A stretch of 18,844 nt of DNA from Akkermansiaceae bacterium (GTDB lineage: Bacteria; Verrucomicrobiota; Verrucomicrobiia; Verrucomicrobiales; Akkermansiaceae), in assembly GCA_023300205.1 (NCBI GenBank), contig JALZVD010000118.1, forward strand, positions 1 to 18,844, read 5' to 3'. Position numbers and translations under genes: made by a program. The notes beneath the pieces are model-generated. The model worked only from the letters and a program-made list of their open reading frames with translations, made no database searches and was not told the DNA's origin. Numbering within the stretch: position 1 is the first letter of the stretch; every line of letters starts with the position of its first letter. Of the stretch, positions 13,269-18,844 are shown in pieces.

Positions 13269-14351
13269 ATGGAAAGAACAATTGTAGATTATCTCCATGC
13301 GCTTGTAAGGGCAGATGGCTCAGACCTACACCTCAGCGTGGGAATGCCTCCATCTTTGAGGGTTTTAGGTGAGCTTTGTCCATTGAAGGCAGATGCTCTG
13401 AGAGAAGAAGATCTTTTAAGCTTAGTGATGAGTGTGCTGACTGATTCTCAGCGGGCGAAGCTTGAGGAGAACTTTGAGCTAGATTTTGCTTTAAACATAG
13501 ATGGTGTGGGAAGATTCCGTGGAAATGCGCACTATATCAGGGGAGCAGTGGAGGCCACATTTCGTCATATTCAGGATGTGGTTCCCTCGCTAGATGAGTT
13601 GGGCCATAAACAGATTTTGAAGAAGTTGTGTCAAATCCAAGATGGGCTGGTGCTGGTGACAGGTGTTACCGGTTCAGGGAAGTCATCTACTCTAGCTGCG
13701 ATGGTAAATCTCATTTCCCAACAGAGAAAAGGAGTGATTATCACGGTGGAAGACCCTATAGAGTTTGTCTTCACTCATGGACACAGCTTGGTGAAACAGA
13801 GGGAAGTGGGGGCTGATACACGCTCTTTCGGGGCAGCATTAAAATACGCACTTAGGCAAGACCCAGATGTGATCATGGTATCTGAGCTCCGAGACATGGA
13901 AACCATTCAAGCGGCTATCACAGCTGCTGAGACTGGACATTTTGTATTGGGAACACTTCACACGATTGATGCTCCGCGAACTTTAGATCGTTTGATTGAT
14001 GTGTTTCCATCTGGTCAGCAAAGCCAGATCATTGCTCAGTTAGCGAATTGTCTCAGAGCTGTTGTTTCTCAGCGACTGATCAAGACTGATAAAGGGAAGA
14101 AGCGAGTGCTTGCGGAAGAAGTGATGCTGGTGAGCCACCCTATTAGGAATTGTATTCGAGAGCGAAAGTTTGAGCAGATTGATGGGCTGATCGAAATAGG
14201 AGGGAAGGATGGAATGTTTACCATCGACCATCATCTCGTGGAGCTACTCAAGAAAAACAAAATTACTGTCGATGAAGCTTATCACAATAGTAGGGATAAT
14301 ACGGTTATTGATAGTTTCCTTAAGGAAAAAAAGCGCAGGGGTAGGTTTTGA
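13269..14351 (+). CDS. pilT: Type IV pilus retraction ATPase PilT
   Basis: 360 residues, normal PilT length. SDLHLSVGMPP near residues 18-28 is the family N-terminal motif. Walker A GVTGSGKS (132-139), Asp box ITVEDPIEF (158-166), Walker B VIMVSELRD (201-209; the usual Gly before Glu is Ser) and His box TGHFVLGTLH (222-231) are present. The retraction signature is nearly intact, HPIRNCIRERK (290-300), compared with AIRNLIRE. Family role: hexameric ATPase at the inner face of the membrane that pulls pilus subunits back, driving twitching movement and DNA uptake. It is the last gene of the leuD-to-pilT run and is closed by the hairpin at 14373-14406. Pilus assembly genes are not in the window. 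The tail is basic (KEKKRRGRF). Confidence 0.9.
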   Translation: MERTIVDYLHALVRADGSDLHLSVGMPPSLRVLGELCPLKADALREEDLLSLVMSVLTDSQRAKLEENFELDFALNIDGVGRFRGNAHYIRGAVEATFRHIQDVVPSLDELGHKQILKKLCQIQDGLVLVTGVTGSGKSSTLAAMVNLISQQRKGVIITVEDPIEFVFTHGHSLVKQREVGADTRSFGAALKYALRQDPDVIMVSELRDMETIQAAITAAETGHFVLGTLHTIDAPRTLDRLIDVFPSGQQSQIIAQLANCLRAVVSQRLIKTDKGKKRVLAEEVMLVSHPIRNCIRERKFEQIDGLIEIGGKDGMFTIDHHLVELLKKNKITVDEAYHNSRDNTVIDSFLKEKKRRGRF

Positions 14352-14372
14352 GATGTGAGCTTTAAAAAGAAC

Positions 14373-14406
14373 AAACCCACAGGCTGTTGTAGCAACCTGT
14401 GGGTTT
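14373..14406 (+). terminator. Hairpin terminator after the pilT genes
   Basis: AAACCCACAGG (14373-14383) and CCTGTGGGTTT (14396-14406) form an 11-bp stem with a 12-base loop, 22 bases after the pilT stop. The T-run after it is short, ending in TTT and continuing AAGTTGTTG, so Rho-independent action is likely but not textbook. The rest of 14407-14548, up to the convergent psd gene, is AT-rich and I see no gene or RNA in it. Confidence 0.75.
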
Positions 14407-14548
14407 AAGTTGTTGTTCCCCCAATTGAATAATCAAATACTATGACCTTCATTAAAAATAGACAGCGGTGTTCAGTATTTGTTCAAAGAAAAAGGTAATA
14501 AAATTAAATTATTTTTATATTGTTTACTGTTAGCGACTTAGGTAAGTT

Positions 14549-15430
14549 TTATTTCCCCATGGAGTCACCCATTTTTGCGTAGAGTTCCTGCTGGTTGGCA
14601 GAATGTTCTAGTAAATCAGTATCTAAGGTGACGCGATTTTTCTGGAAAATGGTGATTGTGGAGGATCCTCCAAAGGCAAAATAGCCTTTTTCGGCACCTT
14701 TTTCGATGGTTTGACCAGGTTTATAGGTTTGGTGGATAGAGCCAACGCAGGTAGCGCCGATTTCCATGATAAGGACTTTTCCGTGGTTGGGGGTGTCTAG
14801 AATAGTGCGAGTGCGTTTATTCTGCCACATGTAGTTTAGATTTTTCCTCAGAGCGATAGGGGAAACTGAGAAGAGGGGTCCATTGATGATTACTGTCTCA
14901 CTAGGGATTCCGGCGAGAGGGAAATGGTAGCGGTGATAATCAACCGGACAAAGTCTAGATAGTACTAATGAGCCATTAGCGAACTCCTTATAGAGGTTAT
15001 CATCATCAATGAGTTGTTTTAGATTCCACTGTTGGCCTTTTACGAATACACCAGCGACCTCTTCTGCGTTTTCAAATCCTAAATGTCTGCCGTCAGCTGG
15101 GAATACAACGGCAGCATCAGCGATAGGACGAGCTTCAGGTTTTAGTTTTCTGTAAAAGAAGGCATTAAAATGCTCAAAGCTTTCTGCCTCATCAAGGAAA
15201 TCCTTTGTATTCATGGAGTAATCCACGATAAATGGGTCTACTTTCGAGCGGGTTTTAGGATGATTCATCCGTCTGCCATACCATTTACTAAAGAATGGAC
15301 GTTTGATGAAGCTATGGAGCGCTATTTTTCCCAGAGGGTTACCGTATGCCCATTTCAGAAACCCTTCACCGTAAACTTGTTCAGTCTCTAGTTCTCCTGT
15401 GTATCTGTTTCTGTAAGTAATTGGCTTCAC
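14549..15430 (-). CDS. psd: Phosphatidylserine decarboxylase (proenzyme)
   Basis: 293 residues from GTG 15430. Catalytic residues are visible: Asp113 in FPADGRHLG, His169 in VDYHRYHFP and the self-cleavage site GGSS at 254-257. Cleavage before Ser256 would generate the pyruvoyl group; the GGSS form in place of LGST is that of the chlamydial-type Psd group. Family role: decarboxylates phosphatidylserine to phosphatidylethanolamine at the inner membrane. It splits itself into a large beta chain and a short alpha chain of about 38 residues. The frame extends to a TTG at 15466, but the GTG has an AGGAAG ribosome site about 6 bases ahead, and the chlamydial proteins, as I recall them, begin at the same place (YRNRYTGELE region), so I used 15430. 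It converges on pilT and is divergent from the DUF4259 gene. Psd identity is firm. Confidence 0.9.
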   Translation of the reverse strand: MKPITYRNRYTGELETEQVYGEGFLKWAYGNPLGKIALHSFIKRPFFSKWYGRRMNHPKTRSKVDPFIVDYSMNTKDFLDEAESFEHFNAFFYRKLKPEARPIADAAVVFPADGRHLGFENAEEVAGVFVKGQQWNLKQLIDDDNLYKEFANGSLVLSRLCPVDYHRYHFPLAGIPSETVIINGPLFSVSPIALRKNLNYMWQNKRTRTILDTPNHGKVLIMEIGATCVGSIHQTYKPGQTIEKGAEKGYFAFGGSSTITIFQKNRVTLDTDLLEHSANQQELYAKMGDSMGK

Positions 15431-15477
15431 GTCACACTTCCTGCTTTGATTCCCCCCTATTGTCAACTCTCTAAAAA

Positions 15478-15499
15478 AATGTTAGAAAAAAATAACATT
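15478..15499. repeat. Perfect inverted repeat in the psd/DUF4259 divergent region
   Basis: AATGTTA (15478-15484), an 8-base A-rich spacer, then TAACATT (15493-15499). The centres of the arms are 15 bases apart, about one and a half helical turns. It could be an operator for either divergent gene. Neither gene has a convincing promoter; for the plus gene TTAACA (15539-15544) and AAATAT (15562-15567), 17 bases apart, are the best pair I found. Confidence 0.4.
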
Positions 15500-15582
15500 C
15501 ACTCTTGCACTACCATCGATTTATTCCTCATGATGACTTTAACAAGATTCTGGCACGATCAAAATATAACATCACAAATCAT

Positions 15583-15993
15583 ATGGCAACCTGGGGAACA
15601 AAAACATTCGAAGACGACACCGCTACAGACTGGCTCTTAGAGCTAATTGATGCTGAGGAAGCACGTGAATTTCTCTTGGCAAACATTACACTGTCTGAAG
15701 AAGGTGAGCCTGGATATGATACAGGAGTGATTTGTCTCGCAGCTTGTGAGGTAATTATTGCACTGATTGATGAACCTAGAAAAGGTCTTCCGGAAGAGCT
15801 GAAAGATTGGCTTGCGGAGAATGAGTGTGATGACATCACGGATCTTCCGGAGAAGGCTCACGAGTCATTAGGAGCAGTTCTCAAAGACAGCTCAGAACTT
15901 ATGGAGTCATGGAAAGAGCAGGAAGACTATGAAGAGTGGCGTGAAGGCGTGGATGAGCTTGCCGAGATCATGGAGCAGCTTGTGCAAGCATAG
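15583..15993 (+). CDS. DUF4259-type small acidic protein
   Basis: 136 residues from ATG 15583. The start MATWGTKTFEDDTATDWLLEL matches the hallmark of DUF4259 proteins, which begin with a WGT-G-F-E/D-N-D segment followed by DWL. The rest is helical and strongly acidic (about one Asp or Glu in four residues), with ACEVIIAL near the middle and EDYEEWREGVDELAEIMEQL at the end. Family knowledge: DUF4259 has no established function, though its members are often found as small stand-alone cytoplasmic proteins. The frame is open upstream to 15505, but residues before the MATWGT start are unlike the family, so 15583 is preferred. It has no signal peptide and no membrane helix. It is divergent from psd, and a separate unit from the MECR gene 62 bases downstream cannot be excluded. 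Confidence 0.75.
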   Translation: MATWGTKTFEDDTATDWLLELIDAEEAREFLLANITLSEEGEPGYDTGVICLAACEVIIALIDEPRKGLPEELKDWLAENECDDITDLPEKAHESLGAVLKDSSELMESWKEQEDYEEWREGVDELAEIMEQLVQA

Positions 15994-16055
15994 AGTAACT
16001 TGTTTGAACGTGTTCTTTTTCTTTCGCTCTCAATCATAAAATGTTTTCCTGAGGC

Positions 16056-17042
16056 ATGAAACATCAATCTGTTAGATTTTGCAAATTCGGGGTGCCTGCT
16101 GAAGTGGTCAGCTATGAAGCCGGGGAGAAGCATGTCTTTGAGGAGCTAGGCAGTGGTGAGTTGAGGGTGAAGATTCAGTTCTCACCGATTAATCCTGCTG
16201 ATTTAAACTATATCCAGGGTAATTATGGGATACTGCCAGAGCTTCCTGCGATACCGGGAGTAGAGTCCGTGGGAATCGTCATTGAGTCAAAATCAGACGT
16301 GGTTTCTATTGGCGATCAGGTTATTTTTATTACACGTGTAGGAACCTGGCAGAGTGAGGTGACCTGTGCAGCTGAAGATGTGGTTGTGATACCAAACATT
16401 CCTTCTGAGCAAGCTTCAATGTTAAAGGTGAATCCGCTCACGGCTCTTTGTTTGTTAGAAAATTATGTGAGATTGGAGGTTGGTGATTATATTATTCAGA
16501 ATGCGGCTAATTCTGGAGTAGGGCAGAGTGTGATTCAGATTGCGAAGTTATTAGGGTTCAAGACGATCAATCTTGTGAGGAGGGAGGAGTTGATTGCGGA
16601 GCTGCTGGATCTGGGGGCAGATCATGTTTTATTAGATGACAGGTCAGTGGTAGAAAATGTGAGATCTATCTGTGGTGAACGTTTACCTAAATTAGCCTGT
16701 AACGCAGTGGGTGGAGATAGTGCACTGCGTCTGATGGATGCTCTTGAGGAAGAGGGGCAGCATGTTACTTTTGGAGCCATGTCTATGCGTAGCCTTAAGG
16801 TGCCAAATAAGTTTCTCATTTTTAAGCGCATCCAGCTACATGGTCTCTGGGTTACTAAGTGGATAGAGGCGAATGATAAGGTGACGATTATATCAGCCTA
16901 TCAGCGTCTTGCAACGTGGGTTGCTGAGGGAAAGCTTCATCAAGCGGTCGATACGATTTATAAGCCGGAGGATATTGTCCAAGCGATTACTCATGCCTCT
17001 CAGAATAAACGTAGTGGGAAAATTTTGTTAGACTTTAGCTAA
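16056..17042 (+). CDS. Medium-chain enoyl reductase, MECR/ETR-like
   Basis: 328 residues, zinc-free medium-chain dehydrogenase/reductase superfamily. SPINPADLNYIQGNYGILPE (43-62) is nearly the same as in mitochondrial trans-2-enoyl reductase (MECR) and includes the catalytic Tyr57. GTWQSEVTCA (96-105) and VNPLTA (125-130) follow as in that family. The cofactor site is NAANSGVGQSVIQIAKLLG (149-167), with INLVRR at 171-176 placing Arg175 to bind the NADPH phosphate. No zinc ligands are seen. Family role: NADPH-dependent reduction of trans-2-enoyl-acyl chains in type II fatty-acid synthesis. Substrate (ACP or CoA) is not settled from sequence. MECR relatives are annotated as quinone oxidoreductases in many genomes. 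dinB follows after 6 bases, suggesting one transcript. The only nearby ribosome site, GAGG, is 2 bases from the ATG, which is too close to be convincing. Confidence 0.8.
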   Translation: MKHQSVRFCKFGVPAEVVSYEAGEKHVFEELGSGELRVKIQFSPINPADLNYIQGNYGILPELPAIPGVESVGIVIESKSDVVSIGDQVIFITRVGTWQSEVTCAAEDVVVIPNIPSEQASMLKVNPLTALCLLENYVRLEVGDYIIQNAANSGVGQSVIQIAKLLGFKTINLVRREELIAELLDLGADHVLLDDRSVVENVRSICGERLPKLACNAVGGDSALRLMDALEEEGQHVTFGAMSMRSLKVPNKFLIFKRIQLHGLWVTKWIEANDKVTIISAYQRLATWVAEGKLHQAVDTIYKPEDIVQAITHASQNKRSGKILLDFS

Positions 17043-17048
17043 TGTCCA

Positions 17049-18113
17049 ATGAGTGATTGCTCTGAGCGTAAGATTATCCATGTGGATATGGACTGCTTTT
17101 ATGCGGCTATCGAGCAGCGAGAAAATCCTGAGCTTATGGGGAAGCCCATAGCGGTAGGAGGTGATGGGAGGCGTGGGGTTTTGTGTACTGCTAGCTATGA
17201 GGCGCGCGAGTTTGGTTGTCGTTCTGCGATGCCAGGATTTAAGGCGCTGGAGCTATGTCCGCAGCTGATTATTGTGCCTGTGCGGTTTGATCTCTATCAA
17301 CAAGCTTCTGCTAAGGTGAGGGCTATTTTTGGTAGGTTTACCGAGCTGATCGAACCACTGTCGCTGGATGAAGCGTATTTGGATGTTAGTCATTGGCAAA
17401 GTGATGCGGGAGCTATCGCGCGCGAGATACGAGCTGAGATCTATGAGGAAACACAGCTTACTGCGAGCGCAGGTATTGCTCCGAATAAACTTATCGCTAA
17501 GATAGCCTCAGATTGGCAAAAACCGAATGGACAACATCAGATAAGCCTAGAGGAGATCCCTGAGTTTATGGAATATTTACCTGTAGCAAAGCTATGGGGT
17601 GTGGGGAAAAAGATGCAGCAAAAACTGAGCTCTGAAGGAATTGAAACCTGTGGCGAAATGCAGGGGGTTGAAAAAATAGAGATGGCGAAGAGGTATGGGA
17701 AATGGGGGATTCAGCTTTACGATCTTTGTCGTGGGATTGATGATAGAGAGGTTCAGACCAGTCGCATTCGAAAGTCTATTAGTAAGGAGATAACCTTTGG
17801 TGAAGACGTGAATCGAGTGCAAGATCTCTTCCCTGATCTAGGCCAGATGCTAGATTCTGTTAAGGAATCACATCAACAGCATTATCGAGATAGAGTGATT
17901 AAATCAGCGGTGGTGAAGCTGAAGTTTGCAGATTTTACTCAGACTACTATTGAACGAGCGACTGAGAGGCCTAGTATAGAACTAGCTAGAGAGCTTCTTT
18001 TAGAAGGCTGGAGAAGGGGGGGACAAAAATCTGTACGCTTGCTGGGGGTTGGTTTAAAACTAGCTGATCCTGAGCCAGAATCTCAGTCTCATTTGGAATT
18101 GGGAATGGGATAG
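17049..18113 (+). CDS. dinB: DNA polymerase IV (Y-family, DinB)
   Basis: 354 residues, normal DinB length. IIHVDMDCFYAAIEQRENPE carries the first catalytic Asp13 and Tyr18 at the steric-gate position (Phe13 in E. coli Pol IV). ASYEAREFGCRSAMP is the family finger segment. EPLSLDEAYLDVS carries Asp107 and Glu108, completing the metal-binding triad. A helix-hairpin-helix thumb region follows at about 170-210, then the little-finger domain. The end QSHLEL (346-351) resembles a QxxLxL clamp-binding peptide. Family role: error-prone bypass synthesis across damaged bases, mostly one-base steps, recruited by the sliding clamp. It lies 6 bases after the MECR-like gene, so expression is tied to that gene's promoter; no recognised LexA box was found upstream. 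It converges with nothing and is followed by a MenA-type gene. Confidence 0.93.
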   Translation: MSDCSERKIIHVDMDCFYAAIEQRENPELMGKPIAVGGDGRRGVLCTASYEAREFGCRSAMPGFKALELCPQLIIVPVRFDLYQQASAKVRAIFGRFTELIEPLSLDEAYLDVSHWQSDAGAIAREIRAEIYEETQLTASAGIAPNKLIAKIASDWQKPNGQHQISLEEIPEFMEYLPVAKLWGVGKKMQQKLSSEGIETCGEMQGVEKIEMAKRYGKWGIQLYDLCRGIDDREVQTSRIRKSISKEITFGEDVNRVQDLFPDLGQMLDSVKESHQQHYRDRVIKSAVVKLKFADFTQTTIERATERPSIELARELLLEGWRRGGQKSVRLLGVGLKLADPEPESQSHLELGMG

Positions 18114-18143
18114 AATACGAGATAAATTCACCCTTGCTAGTGG

Positions 18144-18172
18144 TTGCACAAATGATTTTAATCGTTTTTACT
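18144..18172 (+). promoter_or_regulatory. Possible promoter before the MenA-type gene
   Basis: TTGCAC (18144-18149), a 17-base spacer and TTTACT (18167-18172). The predicted start, near 18179, would leave a leader of only about 4 bases before the ATG at 18183, so transcription may be almost leaderless or may read through from dinB. Low support. Confidence 0.2.
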
Positions 18173-18182
18173 TTTTATACTA

Positions 18183-18844
18183 ATGAACTTACTTCCTTAC
18201 ATTTTCGCGGCTAGACCTAAGACGTTACCCGCGGCAATTGTGCCCGTTTGGTTAGGGTGCGTGTTGGCTTGGTATTTATCTAGAGAGTTTGATGGGTGGG
18301 TTGCTTTTTATACTTTGATGGGAGCGGTGTGGATTCAGATAGGAACGAACTTTTTTAATGATGCGATCGACTCTGATAAAGGAGCAGATACGGAGAAACG
18401 GCTCGGACCGAAGCGAGCTACAGCGAGTGGGATGATCTCTCGAAGGGCGGTCTATACTTCAGCGATGGTGTGTTTATTGGTAGCGGCTATGTTTGGTTAT
18501 TTACTTTTTGAGGCTCGTGGATGGCCGGTGATCGCGATAGGGATACCATCGTTGTATCTTTGTTATGGCTACACGGGAGGACCATGGCCCTTGGCTTATA
18601 AAGGTCTTGGGGAGTTGTTTGTGATCTTGTTTTTTGGTCTGATCGCGGTGGCAGGGACTGTTTATATGCAGCTGGGCGAGTGGCGCGTTGAGTCCGTTCT
18701 GTTAGGTCTGCAAGTGGGGTTACTTTCTGCGGTATTGATTTCTATTAATAACTTACGTGACCGTGAGGAGGATGAGGGGAATAATAAAAGGACGATGGCT
18801 GTAGTGTTAGGGGAAAAGTGGGCGAAGAGGTTTCTGATGTTAGA
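18183..18844 (+). CDS. menA: UbiA-family prenyltransferase, MenA-like (3' end outside window)
   Basis: 220 complete codons from ATG 18183 to the window edge; the 3' end is missing. ARPKTLPAAIVPVWLG at the N-terminus is the typical MenA opening. The first Asp-rich site is NFFNDAIDSDKGAD (56-69) with Asn56, Asp60 and Asp63; the second is NNLRDREEDEGN (189-200) with Asn190, Asp193 and Asp197. These bind the Mg-diphosphate of the prenyl donor. Several membrane helices are evident (about 15-32, 40-56, 90-108, 115-130, 143-162, 172-190). Family role: attaches a polyprenyl tail to 1,4-dihydroxy-2-naphthoate in menaquinone synthesis, in the inner membrane. The second motif NNLRDxxxDxxxxKRT-x-V-x-LG is the MenA form rather than the UbiA form, so menaquinone is the likely product. 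Substrate and chain length are inferred. Confidence 0.85.
   Translation, partial: MNLLPYIFAARPKTLPAAIVPVWLGCVLAWYLSREFDGWVAFYTLMGAVWIQIGTNFFNDAIDSDKGADTEKRLGPKRATASGMISRRAVYTSAMVCLLVAAMFGYLLFEARGWPVIAIGIPSLYLCYGYTGGPWPLAYKGLGELFVILFFGLIAVAGTVYMQLGEWRVESVLLGLQVGLLSAVLISINNLRDREEDEGNNKRTMAVVLGEKWAKRFLML

Noticed and set aside
15431..15466. N-terminal extension of psd from a TTG
   Set aside because: A GTG at 15430 has a ribosome site, and the extension is Gly/Asn/Ser-rich and unlike the family.
15505..15582. N-terminal extension of the DUF4259 gene
   Set aside because: The family begins at the MATWGT-like segment, which here starts with an ATG at 15583.
16006..16015. GAACGTGTTC upstream of the MECR-dinB pair as a LexA box
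   Set aside because: The half-sites are separated by only 2 bases, while LexA motifs of the GAAC-N4-GTTC or TGTTC-N4-GAACA kinds need 4. Probably chance.

Overview
The window is an ordinary-looking stretch of chromosome, about 43-45% GC by eye and densely coding on both strands, with no gene-free stretch over 300 bases. It most likely comes from a Verrucomicrobiota bacterium of the Akkermansia/Rubritalea kind. The basis is a short secreted protein ending in a classic PEP-CTERM sorting tail (VPEP, hydrophobic helix, RRRK), a Gram-negative cell plan (ExbB/ExbD, MlaF/MlaD, type IV pilus motors), a phosphatidylserine decarboxylase resembling chlamydial ones, and start codons that mostly lack Shine-Dalgarno sequences. 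This placement is inference; no rRNA gene is present to confirm it.

Layout. 1-3304 (+): end of an ExbB-type proton channel gene, exbD, and a large secreted TPR protein, probably one envelope-energising operon. 3364-4242 (-): zinc/manganese-type substrate-binding protein behind an operator-like palindrome. 4367-4885 (+): MTH1-like Nudix hydrolase. 4896-5654 (-): scpA, preceded by a strong terminator that closes the next upstream gene, a PEP-CTERM protein (5792-6211, -). 6292-9106 (-): three closely packed genes. The first encodes a zinc-ribbon protein with eight 20-residue acidic repeats and a TPM-like domain, the second a membrane-anchored TPM-like protein, the third a secreted protein of unknown function. 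9262-9591 (+): a small glycine-zipper protein transcribed divergently from that cluster.

9723-14351 (+): leuD, mlaF, mlaD and two tandem PilT-type ATPases, with gaps of 12-24 bases and a hairpin terminator at the end. 14549-15430 (-): psd. 15583-15993 (+): DUF4259-type protein. 16056-18113 (+): MECR-like enoyl reductase and dinB, 6 bases apart. 18183-end (+): a MenA/UbiA-type prenyltransferase cut by the window edge.

How the genes fit together. Much of the window serves the envelope: TonB/Tol-type energy transfer, phospholipid transport (MlaF/D), phosphatidylethanolamine synthesis (Psd), fatty-acid reduction (MECR-like), pilus retraction, and surface sorting. The least explained part is the 6292-9106 cluster with the divergent small gene at 9262. 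It pairs two different TPM-like proteins and carries several tandem repeats (60-bp, 30-bp and 13-bp units), and it is the best candidate here for undescribed biology.
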